Both the position numbers and the translations under genes were made by a program. The notes beneath the pieces are model-generated. The model was not told the origin of the DNA and searched no databases. It saw only the letters and a list, made by a program, of their open reading frames with translations. Below, piece by piece: positions 1 through 6,240 of a DNA stretch of 10,510 bases; position 1 is the first letter of the stretch, and every line of letters starts with the position of its first letter. Location of the stretch: NCBI GenBank assembly GCA_947177085.1, contig CAMWTD010000050.1:1-10510 (forward strand), read 5' to 3'. The stretch comes from an uncultured Desulfovibrio sp. Lineage in GTDB: Bacteria; Desulfobacterota; Desulfovibrionia; Desulfovibrionales; Desulfovibrionaceae.

Positions 1-54
1 CGTATTCGCCAAGTCAATGCCTGCGCGCGCGCAGGCATTGACTTGGCGAATACG
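1..54. repeat. Perfect 54-bp palindrome at the window edge
   Basis: Every base n pairs with base 55-n, so the two 27-base halves are exact reverse complements with no spacer, meeting in an alternating CG core. There is no T-tract, so it does not read as an intrinsic terminator. A zero-spacer perfect inverted duplication at the very start of a sequence is typical of a fold-back at a contig end. A real cruciform-forming palindrome that broke the assembly is the alternative. Confidence 0.9.
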
Positions 55-134
55 GGCGCAGGCTGCTCAAGGAGCTGGAAGCCGGGGAGAGGGCCGGGGC
101 ACCCGCAAGCGCGCCGCGTGCCGGAGCCGCCTGA
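42..134 (+). CDS. Probable C-terminal tail of an upstream gene (partial)
   Basis: The frame ending at the TGA at 132-134 reads as a plausible protein tail (LGEYGRRLLKELEAGERAG, then an Ala/Pro-rich end) with GC-rich third positions. Its stop overlaps the rlpA ATG as TGATG, a common sign of translational coupling in an operon. The frame is interrupted by a TGA at 39-41, inside the right arm of the edge palindrome. So either the upstream sequence is an assembly artefact and the gene really continues to the left, or the tail is a chance frame. The family cannot be identified from 30 residues; a cell-wall enzyme would fit next to rlpA, but that is a guess. Confidence 0.35.
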   Translation, partial: LGEYGRRLLKELEAGERAGAPASAPRAGAA

Positions 135-862
135 TGGGCCGGCCGTCCCGACCTTCCCCGCGCCTCGTCCTGCTGATTGGCCTCGTCTGCTGCGCCCTCG
201 TCCTCGCGGCCTGCGGCGGCTCGCGCTCCTCCTGGCGCAAGGGGGGCGTGGCGGGAACCAAGCCCTATACCGTGCGCGGCAAGACCTATTATCCCCTGAA
301 GTCGGCGCACGGCTTCGTGGAGGAGGGCATCGCCTCGTGGTACGGCCCGGGCTTCCACGGCAAGACCACGGCCAACGGCGAGCGCTACAACCAGTACGCC
401 ATGACCGCGGCCCACAAGCTGCTCCCCCTCGGAACCAAGGTGCGCGTGACGCACCTCGGCAACGGCAAGTCGGTCATCGTGCGCGTCAATGACCGCGGCC
501 CCTTCGTGGAGGACCGCGTCATCGACCTCTCGCGCACCGCGGCCACGCGCCTCAACATGATGGGCACGGGCACGGCGCGCGTGCGCATCCAGAGCCTCGG
601 CGGCATCAGCGAGCTCGCGGAAAACGGCGACATCAAGGGCGATTTTTACGTCCAGGTGGGGGCCTTTGGCAGCAAGGAAAGCGCCTACAAGCTCATCCAG
701 ACCCTCGCCAAGGCCGGCCACAAGGGCAGGCTCCAGTTCGGCAGCAACAACCTGTGGAACGTGCAGGTGGGCCCGTGGTCCGATTCCGCCGGGGCGGAGC
801 GGATGCTCGGCGTGTTCCGCGCGCTCTATCCGTCCGCCTTCGTGGTGGGCGGGGCGGAATAG
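134..862 (+). CDS. rlpA: Septal ring lytic transglycosylase lipoprotein RlpA (DPBB + SPOR)
   Basis: 242 residues. RlpA proteins cleave peptidoglycan glycan strands lacking stem peptides, usually at the division site, and are anchored to the outer membrane by a lipid. The start at 134 is chosen because it gives a clean lipoprotein signal (hydrophobic residues 10-23, lipobox LAAC with Cys27) and has GGAG seven bases upstream; the longer frame from 17 adds an unlikely Arg-rich extension. The double-psi beta-barrel domain spans about 63-153, with GIASWYG, TANGE, TAAHKLLPLGT and VNDRGPF. Residues Glu83, His94 and Asp120 match the catalytic positions described for Pseudomonas RlpA. A C-terminal SPOR domain (about 168-240, starting GDFYVQVGAF) would bind denuded glycan at the septum. 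The start overlaps a possible upstream stop. It converges on the LysR gene with a gap of about 38 bases. Confidence 0.95.
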   Translation: MGRPSRPSPRLVLLIGLVCCALVLAACGGSRSSWRKGGVAGTKPYTVRGKTYYPLKSAHGFVEEGIASWYGPGFHGKTTANGERYNQYAMTAAHKLLPLGTKVRVTHLGNGKSVIVRVNDRGPFVEDRVIDLSRTAATRLNMMGTGTARVRIQSLGGISELAENGDIKGDFYVQVGAFGSKESAYKLIQTLAKAGHKGRLQFGSNNLWNVQVGPWSDSAGAERMLGVFRALYPSAFVVGGAE

Positions 863-900
863 GCCGGCCCAGGCCGCCGCGCCCCCCGGCGTCCGGCGTC

Positions 901-1785
901 TCATAGCGTCCCGGCCAGCGCCTCCAGAAACTGGCGAAAGGCCGGGGACGGGGTTTTCGCATACACGACGCCGAAAGGGAGTGCATAGTCCCAGTCCACC
1001 GGCACGGTGACGAGGGAGGGATGCACCCCCTTCCACAGTTCCGGGCACTCCATGAGATAGCCCGCCTGCGCGCACCTGTTGAACACCTCCATGTCATAAT
1101 AGCCCGGCGCGTCCTGCACCTGCACGCCCGGATGGTCGCGGGCGATTTCGTCGCGCAGGCGGTCCAGCGCGGGCGAGATGCCGCGCGCCACGAGCAGCAA
1201 GGTCTCGCCCTCGAGGTCGGCCCAGGTGAGCCGGGCCTTCTGCGCAAGGCGGTGTCCGGCGGCCAGGGCCACGCAGCAGCGCGAGCTCCCGAGCGGCAGG
1301 AGGGCGAAGTCCTCCCTCCAGCCCGCGCTGTCGCAGGGGCTCACGAAACAGTCGATTTCCTCGCCGAGACGCTTCTGGAGCCGGGCAAAATCGCCGGGGC
1401 TGTCCGTGAAGGGCACGATATTGATCTGGAAGCGCGCCCGCACGGAGGCCGGGAGTTTTTCCAGCCGGGCGAGCAGGGGCGCGCAAGGACGGAGAAAGGA
1501 CGTGCCGATCCTGATGGCTGCGCGGCCGCCGGCCTCCCGCGCCCTGTCCACGGCCCGCCGGCCCTCCTCGCCGAGCCGCCGTGCCTCCGCACAGAGGGCC
1601 TCCCCGGCCTCGGTGAGGCGCACCCCCCGGGTGGAGCGCGTGAGCAAGGTCACGCCGAGCCGCTCCTCCAGGGCATTGACCTGGTTCATGACGGCCACGG
1701 CCGAGCAGGAGCGCGCGGCCGCGGCGCGCGAAAAACTGCCGCATTCCACGACCAGAAACAAGGTCTCCCATTGCGGATGGAGCAT
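901..1785 (-). CDS. LysR-family transcriptional regulator
   Basis: 294 residues, the usual LysR length. The N-terminal winged helix-turn-helix covers about 5-62 and shows the family pattern GSFSRAAA ... NALEERLGVTLLTRSTRGVRLTEAG. The rest (about 88-290) is the periplasmic-binding-like effector domain, with an opening IRIGTSF strand. The start is supported by AGGAGG six bases before the ATG. The gene is transcribed away from the aldo/keto reductase at 1978, the classic LysR-target arrangement, and a 17-bp T-N11-A palindrome (1883-1899) lies between them. So it probably controls the reductase and perhaps the exporter behind it, and itself. The effector is not predictable from the sequence. Cysteines are numerous (for example in the SRCCVAL segment), but I see no defined redox motif. 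Confidence 0.93.
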   Translation of the reverse strand: MLHPQWETLFLVVECGSFSRAAAARSCSAVAVMNQVNALEERLGVTLLTRSTRGVRLTEAGEALCAEARRLGEEGRRAVDRAREAGGRAAIRIGTSFLRPCAPLLARLEKLPASVRARFQINIVPFTDSPGDFARLQKRLGEEIDCFVSPCDSAGWREDFALLPLGSSRCCVALAAGHRLAQKARLTWADLEGETLLLVARGISPALDRLRDEIARDHPGVQVQDAPGYYDMEVFNRCAQAGYLMECPELWKGVHPSLVTVPVDWDYALPFGVVYAKTPSPAFRQFLEALAGTL

Positions 1786-1882
1786 GACTTCCTCCTCTGC
1801 GCAAGCTGCCGCCCCGGCGCTCCCGGCGCGCCATCTTCATAGCACAGGGCGCGTCTTGCGGAAGCCCCGGCGCTCATTTTTT

Positions 1883-1899
1883 CTTAATGCCGCATGAAG
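1883..1899. promoter_or_regulatory. Candidate LysR box (T-N11-A palindrome)
   Basis: CTTAATGCCGCATGAAG is a dyad with CTT/AAG and ATGC/GCAT arms, one internal mismatch pair (A/G) and a central C. It fits the T-N11-A consensus of LysR operators. It sits between the divergent LysR and aldo/keto reductase starts, about 98 bases from the LysR ATG and 79 from the reductase ATG, and is flanked by T-rich runs. No convincing -35/-10 pair was found beside it. Confidence 0.6.
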
Positions 1900-1977
1900 T
1901 TTTTTCCGGCTTCCCCACCGGGCCCCGACGGGCGTAGGAAAAAGGAAAAGCGCCCGACGCGCCCCAAGGAGGAAGAC

Positions 1978-2973
1978 ATGGAAAAACGGTTCCTGCGCGA
2001 TCTCGAAGTTTCGGCCCTGGGCCTCGGCTGCATGGGCTTTACCCACAGCTATCCGCCCTTTCCCGAAAAAAGCGACTCCATCGCCGTTATCCGCGCGGCC
2101 GTGGACCTGGGCGTGACCTTTTTCGACACCGCCGAGGTCTACGGCCCCTATACCAACGAGGAACTGGTGGGCGAGGCGCTCGCCCCGGTGCGCGACAAGG
2201 TGGTCATCGCCACCAAGTTCGGCTGGGACATCCCGGCGGACGGCACGGTCAACGGGGCCACGGCCTACGGGCTCGACAGCCGGCCCGAAGCCATCCGCAA
2301 GGCCGTGGAGGGTTCCTTACGCCGCCTGCGCACCGACCGCATCGACCTTCTCTACCAGCATCGGGTGGACCCGCACGTGCCCATCGAGGAGGTGGCGGGC
2401 ACGGTCGCCGATCTCATCCGCGAGGGCAAGGCCCTGCATTTCGGTCTCTCCGAGGCGAAAGCCGACGTCATCCGCCGCGCCGACGCCGTGTGCCCGGTCT
2501 GCGCCGTGGAAAGCGAATATTCCATGTTCTACCGCGAGCCGGAAAAGGACACCATACCCACCCTGAAGGAGCTCGGCATCGGCTTCGTGCCCTTTTCGCC
2601 GCTCGGCAAGGGCATCCTGAGCGGCCTTTTCCGGCGCGACACCAAACTGGCCGACAACGACTTCCGCGCGTCCATCCCGCGCTTCCAAGGCGAGAACTTC
2701 CAGAAAAACATGGAACTCGCCGACTTTGTGGAGGAGCTGGCAAAAGAAAAGCGGGCCACGCCCGCGCAGGTGGCGCTCGCGTGGATACTGGCGCAAAGCC
2801 CCAGTTTCGTGCCCATCCCCGGCACGAAGAAGCTTTCCCGCCTCAAGGACAATCTCGCAAGCCTTGATGTGAGCTTCACCCCGGAGGAACTGGCGGCCAT
2901 CGACGCCCGGCTGGACGAGATCCGGATCCGGGGCGAACGCTATCCCGAAAGCCAGGCGAAGCTCGTCAAGTGA
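1978..2973 (+). CDS. Aldo/keto reductase (AKR13-like)
   Basis: 331 residues, the usual size. An NADPH-dependent cytosolic (alpha/beta)8-barrel oxidoreductase that reduces aldehydes or ketones. All four catalytic residues are present: Asp50 and Tyr55 (FFDTAEVYG), Lys80 (ATKFG) and His128 (YQHRVD). The C-terminal IPGTKKLSRLKDN segment (280-292) matches the NADPH 2'-phosphate-binding loop. The run LGLGCMGF ... NEELVGEAL and FVPFSPLGKG resemble the AKR13 branch. The ATG at 1978 has AAGGAGG just upstream and starts where family members start (MEKRFLRDLEVSALGLG); the frame open from 1894 is leader. Divergent from a LysR gene and followed after 12 bases by an MFS exporter, so a detoxification cassette is likely (inference). 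The substrate is unknown. Confidence 0.93.
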   Translation: MEKRFLRDLEVSALGLGCMGFTHSYPPFPEKSDSIAVIRAAVDLGVTFFDTAEVYGPYTNEELVGEALAPVRDKVVIATKFGWDIPADGTVNGATAYGLDSRPEAIRKAVEGSLRRLRTDRIDLLYQHRVDPHVPIEEVAGTVADLIREGKALHFGLSEAKADVIRRADAVCPVCAVESEYSMFYREPEKDTIPTLKELGIGFVPFSPLGKGILSGLFRRDTKLADNDFRASIPRFQGENFQKNMELADFVEELAKEKRATPAQVALAWILAQSPSFVPIPGTKKLSRLKDNLASLDVSFTPEELAAIDARLDEIRIRGERYPESQAKLVK

Positions 2974-2985
2974 GCCGGTTCACGG

Positions 2986-4161
2986 ATGCGCGCTGAGATG
3001 AAGGAAGCGGACAGCGGGCTCGGGGCAGGGGCGCTCCTGCTCATGATTGCCGCCGCCTGCCTTTTGCTGGCGAACCTCTACTATCCGCAGCCCATCCTCG
3101 GCGAAGTGGCCCGGGCGCTCGGGCTCGCCGAGGCGGGCGCGGGAGGGGTCGTCACCGCGGGGCAGCTCGGCTATATCGCCGGGCTGCTGCTCGTGGCGCC
3201 CCTCGGCGACATGCGGGAAAACCGCCGCCTCTGCGCGGCCATGACCGCCGGGGCCGGCCTGTGCGCCCTGGCGGCGGCCGGCACGGGCTCAGCCTCGCTC
3301 TTTCTCCTGCTCATGGCGCTCATGGGCGTGTTCGCCACCGCCACGCAGGTGCTGGTGGTCTTCGCCACCGCGCTTTCCGGGCCGGCCCGCAGCGGCAGGA
3401 CACTCGGCATTATGGCCTGCGGCCTTTTTCTCGGCATAGCGCTCTCGCGGCCCGTGGCGAGCCTGGTGGCCGGGCTTGCCGGCTGGCGCGCCGTTTACCT
3501 GGGCTCGGGCGTGGCGCTGCTCGCCGCCGGGCTTTGCCTGTACCGCTTTTTGCCCGGGCGTCCCCCGGCGCAGAGCGGCCTCGGCTGGCGGGCTCTGGTG
3601 GCAAGTATGTGGCCCCTGCTGCGCTTCCCCCTGCTGCTGCGGCGCAGCCTGCTCTCCTGCGGGGCCTTTTTCAGCTTCAGCATGTTCTGGAGCACCGTGC
3701 CCCTCTTTCTCGCCGGGCATCTCCACATGGCGCAGGGCCGCATCACCGCTTTCGCCCTCGCGGGCCTCGTGACGCCGCCCTGCATGCTGCTGGTGGGCAA
3801 ATTGCTGGACAGAGGCCGGGCGCGCCAGGTCGTGCCCGCCGCGCTCGGTTGCGCCCTTCTGGCCTGGGCGCTCCTTGCGGGGACGCCGGCGTGGCTCGGC
3901 GTCTTTCTGGCGAGCGCGCTTTTGCTCGATCCATCCTCCAGCGCCGTCACGGTGAGCGTCCAGCAACAGATCCTCTCCGGCGCGCCGGCGCAGGTGAGGG
4001 GCAGGCTCAATTCGATGAATATCAGCATGAACTTCCTCGGCGGCGCGGCCGGCGTGGCTCTCGGGCCCTATGTGCTCACGCGCTGGGGGCTAGCCGCCGT
4101 CGCGCTGGACGGCGTCCTGCTGCTCACCTGCCTTTTCTGGTGCGCGCTCAAGTCCCGTTGA
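2986..4161 (+). CDS. MFS transporter, probable drug or metabolite exporter
   Basis: 391 residues with about 12 hydrophobic segments, a typical inner-membrane major facilitator. The first helix carries the NLYYPQPIL stretch characteristic of a bacterial MFS subgroup. A motif-A-like loop between helices 2 and 3 reads PLGDMRENRR, and the helix 5-like region VASLVAGLAGWRAVYLGSG resembles motif C of proton antiporters. It starts 12 bases after the aldo/keto reductase stop, so co-transcription is likely. Neither ATG at 2986 nor the one at 2998 has a good Shine-Dalgarno; translational coupling would explain that, and the start is therefore uncertain by four codons. The substrate cannot be read from the sequence; the neighbouring reductase suggests a toxic carbonyl or its product (inference). 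Confidence 0.9.
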   Translation: MRAEMKEADSGLGAGALLLMIAAACLLLANLYYPQPILGEVARALGLAEAGAGGVVTAGQLGYIAGLLLVAPLGDMRENRRLCAAMTAGAGLCALAAAGTGSASLFLLLMALMGVFATATQVLVVFATALSGPARSGRTLGIMACGLFLGIALSRPVASLVAGLAGWRAVYLGSGVALLAAGLCLYRFLPGRPPAQSGLGWRALVASMWPLLRFPLLLRRSLLSCGAFFSFSMFWSTVPLFLAGHLHMAQGRITAFALAGLVTPPCMLLVGKLLDRGRARQVVPAALGCALLAWALLAGTPAWLGVFLASALLLDPSSSAVTVSVQQQILSGAPAQVRGRLNSMNISMNFLGGAAGVALGPYVLTRWGLAAVALDGVLLLTCLFWCALKSR

Positions 4162-4167
4162 CGGCCC

Positions 4168-4203
4168 GGGCCGCGCAGCCCCGCCGGGAGAACCGCGCGG
4201 CCC
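4168..4203. other. GC-rich stem-loop between convergent genes
   Basis: Nine base pairs of perfect stem (4168-4176 with 4195-4203) enclose an 18-base loop between the convergent MFS and metallo-hydrolase genes. It lacks a T-tract on either strand, so it is not a clear intrinsic terminator, but its position suggests a bidirectional 3'-end or pause structure. Confidence 0.45.
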
Positions 4204-4228
4204 CGGAGCGCACGAGCGGGGTTCCGGC

Positions 4229-5131
4229 TCAGAAGTCCATCACCTCCCCGTCAAAGGGGATGAGCACCTTGTCCCGGATGCCGTGCTCGCGCGTGAAGCG
4301 CGCAAGGTCCTTGCGGTCCACGGTCATGTGGTTGATGGCGTCCATGTGCACGGCCACCACCTGCGCGTCGGGCGCGGCCGTGACCATGCGCAGCACGTCT
4401 TCCTTGTTCATGATGATTTCCGGCGCGTCCTGAAAGGCCGGGATGGCCATGGCGGCCCCGCCGGCGTTCATGATGATGACGTCCGGCCTGTGGGCCGCAA
4501 GGGCTTCGTCCACGCCCGGAAACCACACGGTGTCACCCACCACCCAGGCCTTCTTGCCGTCCGGCGCGGTGAAGACGATGCCCATGACCTCACCGAGCAT
4601 TTTGCCGAGCACCGGGTCGGCGTACATGGCCTCGCTTCCGTGGCGCGTGGCCGTGCGCGCAAGGCGCACGCCCTTGAAGAGCTCGCCGTCCTTCAGGATG
4701 CGCACGTCCCTGAAGCCCTGGCCGCGCACGAGCTTTGCGTCCTCCTCATTCTGCACGAAGAGGGGCATGTCCTTGGGGAGCGCCTTTTGCGCGGCCGGGT
4801 CCCAGTGGTCGAGGTGCGTATGGGTGAGGATGACCGCGTCCACACCCGCCAGCAGGTCCTCCACCGGCATGGGCAGCGGCGTGAAGGGGTTGCGCATCCC
4901 GCCGCGGTAGGTGTTGGCAAAGCCCTCATAGGCCCCGGGCGCAGCCAGCATGGGGTCGATAAGGAAGGTGGCGTCGCCGCTTTTGAGCTTGGCCGTGGCG
5001 TTGCGCACATGCTGGAGCTGGAAGGCCGGGGCTTTTTGGGCCCCGGCGTCCTTCGGCGCTTCGGCTGCCAGCGCCGGGGCGGCGAGCAGCAAGAGGGCGG
5101 CCAGAAGGCCGGGGATAAAGCGGGTTTTCAT
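4229..5131 (-). CDS. Exported UlaG-like metallo-beta-lactamase-fold hydrolase
   Basis: 300 residues. A Sec signal peptide occupies 1-22 or 1-23 (KTR, hydrophobic core, APALA cleavage site), so the enzyme should be periplasmic. The metal-binding HTHLDH motif is His104, His106, Asp108 and His109; further expected ligands are His164 (ATRHG), Asp200 (VVGDT) and His262 (AVHMD). This is the pattern of the UlaG/RomA-like Zn-dependent hydrolases. UlaG itself is a cytoplasmic ascorbate-6-phosphate lactonase, so the exported location argues against transferring that function; the substrate is unknown. The start is backed by AAGGAGG six bases upstream. The gene begins 20 bases after the stop of the truncated deacetylase-fold gene and is probably in its operon. 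Confidence 0.9.
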   Translation of the reverse strand: MKTRFIPGLLAALLLLAAPALAAEAPKDAGAQKAPAFQLQHVRNATAKLKSGDATFLIDPMLAAPGAYEGFANTYRGGMRNPFTPLPMPVEDLLAGVDAVILTHTHLDHWDPAAQKALPKDMPLFVQNEEDAKLVRGQGFRDVRILKDGELFKGVRLARTATRHGSEAMYADPVLGKMLGEVMGIVFTAPDGKKAWVVGDTVWFPGVDEALAAHRPDVIIMNAGGAAMAIPAFQDAPEIIMNKEDVLRMVTAAPDAQVVAVHMDAINHMTVDRKDLARFTREHGIRDKVLIPFDGEVMDF

Positions 5132-5151
5132 GGTGTCCTCCTTTTTCGTGG

Positions 5152-5565
5152 TTACAGCTTCCAGTAGGGCGAAAGCACGGCCTTAACCGCATCAATGGCC
5201 GCCTGCTGGTCGTGGGTGAGGTGATTGCGCACGATGAGGCCCGCGGTGGGATCCTTGACTTCGGTCGATTCGCCGGAAAGGGCCTCGATGCTCTTGAGGA
5301 TGCAGAACGACATATAATTGCCCTTGCCCCCCTCGAGCAAGGCGACGAGGCGGCCTTTGGCGCAAGCGTCGGCCAGGCCCCGCGCAAGCTCCACCAGTTT
5401 TTTGTAGCCCGTGGCCGTTATCTGCTGGCGGCAGAGCGGGTCGAAGATGTGGGAGGCATAGCCCGCGATGAGCACCACGAGCTCGGGCCTGTACTGCATG
5501 CCGATGGGGATGATGATGTCCTCGAAAGCCTTGATATAGGCTTTGTCGCCCGCGCCCGCGGGCAT
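5152..5565 (-). CDS. Truncated histone deacetylase / acetylpolyamine amidohydrolase-fold protein
   Basis: 137 residues resembling only the C-terminal third of class II-type HDAC proteins (usually over 300). PAGAGDKAYIKAFEDIIIP, the strand RPELVVLIAGY and the LLEGG turn match the family in order. Two key positions are lost. The AGFDAH-type motif, whose Asp is the third zinc ligand, reads AGYASH (Ala37). The GGY catalytic tyrosine position reads GGK (Lys81, with a Tyr only at 84). The zinc-binding DxH and His-His motifs of the N-terminal part are absent, and an in-frame TAG lies at 5620-5622. The frame is nevertheless open, and AAGGAG stands six bases before the ATG. It should not be a deacetylase; it is either a decayed gene or a repurposed fragment. 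Its stop is 20 bases ahead of the metallo-hydrolase start. Confidence 0.7.
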   Translation of the reverse strand: MPAGAGDKAYIKAFEDIIIPIGMQYRPELVVLIAGYASHIFDPLCRQQITATGYKKLVELARGLADACAKGRLVALLEGGKGNYMSFCILKSIEALSGESTEVKDPTAGLIVRNHLTHDQQAAIDAVKAVLSPYWKL

Positions 5566-5611
5566 GGGGTTCTCCTTGCTTTCCGGCGCTCGCGCCGGGT
5601 GTTTCAGGCAG

Positions 5612-5633
5612 TATGGACCCTATAGGGACTATA
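5612..5633. promoter_or_regulatory. Operator-like imperfect palindrome with CCCTATAGGG core
   Basis: A 22-bp dyad centred on the perfect 10-bp CCCTATAGGG (5618-5627), with outer TAT/ATA arms also matching. It lies about 47 bases upstream of the deacetylase-fragment ATG and upstream of the dut promoter, in the divergent intergenic region. Its position fits a repressor or activator site for the minus-strand pair; the binding protein is unknown. Confidence 0.4.
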
Positions 5634-5640
5634 GACGCAA

Positions 5641-5671
5641 GGAAAATTTTCCACGCCCAAAAATTTTTTGG
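5641..5671. repeat. Two tandem AT-rich palindromes
   Basis: GGAAAATTTTCC (5641-5652) is a perfect 12-bp palindrome. Four bases later CCAAAAATTTTTTGG (5657-5671) is nearly perfect, with five A and six T. Both are A-tract/T-tract blocks with GG/CC ends of opposite order, in otherwise GC-rich DNA. Intrinsic curvature or binding of a nucleoid protein or dimeric regulator are possible roles. Confidence 0.6.
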
Positions 5672-5697
5672 CTCCCCGCGCCCCGGCAAGTCCTGAA

Positions 5698-5726
5698 TTT
5701 ACAAAGCCTTGGCGCGCGGCTACACT
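5698..5726 (+). promoter_or_regulatory. Sigma-70 promoter of dut
   Basis: TTTACA (5698-5703), a 17-base spacer, then TACACT (5721-5726). Transcription would start near 5733, leaving a leader of about 24 bases that contains the CGGAGG ribosome site. This also rules out the ATG at 5709, which lies upstream of the predicted transcript start. Confidence 0.6.
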
Positions 5727-5756
5727 TGGCGCACATTCTTCCGCCCGGAGGCCCGC

Positions 5757-6227
5757 ATGGAACGCATCACCGTCAAGGTCGTCAATCATTCCGGCATGGA
5801 GCTGCCCGCGCCCACCTCGCCCTCGGCCGCGGGCATGGACGTGCGCGCCGCCCTCAAAGAGCCCGTGACCCTCCAGCCCGGAAAGCGCGCCCTCATCCCC
5901 ACGGGCCTCAGGATGCAGATCCCGCGCGGCTACGAGTGCCAGATCCGCCCGAGGAGCGGCCTCGCCCTCAACCACGGCATCACCGTGCTCAACACGCCGG
6001 GGACCGTGGATTCGGACAGCCGCGCCGAAATCGGCGTGGTGCTCATCAATCTTTCGGACGAACCCTTCACCGTGCACCCGGGCGACCGCATCTGCCAGAT
6101 GGTGTTCAAGGCCTGCATGGAAGTGAAGTGGGAGCCGGTGCGCGAGATCGACCGCACCAAGCGCGGCGACAACAGCTTCGGCGGCTCGGGCCTCGAGGAC
6201 GTGGCCGGGGAGACGCCGAAAGCCTGA
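5757..6227 (+). CDS. dut: Deoxyuridine 5'-triphosphate nucleotidohydrolase (dUTPase)
   Basis: 156 residues, the normal length of a trimeric dUTPase, which cleaves dUTP to dUMP and pyrophosphate in the cytosol, keeping uracil out of DNA and feeding thymidylate synthesis. Five motifs are in order: I AGMD (25-28), II RPRSGLA (64-70), III NTPGTVDSDSRAEI (79-92), IV GDRICQMVF (109-117), V RGDNSFGGSG (136-145). Asp85 corresponds to catalytic Asp90 of E. coli. Two departures stand out: the sugar-stacking Tyr of motif III (Tyr93 in E. coli) is Ser88, and motif V reads DNSFGG instead of the usual glycine-rich GGFGST. The ATG at 5757 has CGGAGG upstream and matches the family start (MERITVKVVN); an in-frame ATG at 5709 lies within the promoter. 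Confidence 0.94.
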   Translation: MERITVKVVNHSGMELPAPTSPSAAGMDVRAALKEPVTLQPGKRALIPTGLRMQIPRGYECQIRPRSGLALNHGITVLNTPGTVDSDSRAEIGVVLINLSDEPFTVHPGDRICQMVFKACMEVKWEPVREIDRTKRGDNSFGGSGLEDVAGETPKA

Positions 6228-6240
6228 GCGGGCGCACTGT

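Noticed and set aside
863..900. Terminator between rlpA and the LysR gene
   Set aside because: Only short GC repeats (tandem CCGGCGT) and no stem followed by a T-run on either strand.
14..1075. Long minus-strand open frame (353 codons) opposite rlpA
   Set aside because: It runs antisense to a well-supported lipoprotein gene, has an Ala/Arg/Gly-rich unpatterned product and no ribosome site; it follows from high GC content.
1021..1842. Plus-strand open frame opposite the LysR gene
   Set aside because: The LysR product on the other strand has a clear domain structure and Shine-Dalgarno; this frame gives low-complexity protein.
3261..4433. 390-codon plus-strand frame overlapping the MFS gene and the hydrolase 3' end
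   Set aside because: It crosses two genes of opposite direction and gives an Arg/Ala-rich product without hydrophobic pattern; a frame shadow of the MFS gene.
4283..5167. 294-codon plus-strand frame opposite the metallo-hydrolase
   Set aside because: The minus-strand product has a signal peptide, HxHxDH and a strong ribosome site; this one is a His/Arg/Gly-rich shadow.
5611..5640. CCCTATAGGG as a phage-type promoter
   Set aside because: It resembles part of the T7 core but lacks the rest of that consensus and there is no phage polymerase gene; a dyad operator is the simpler reading.
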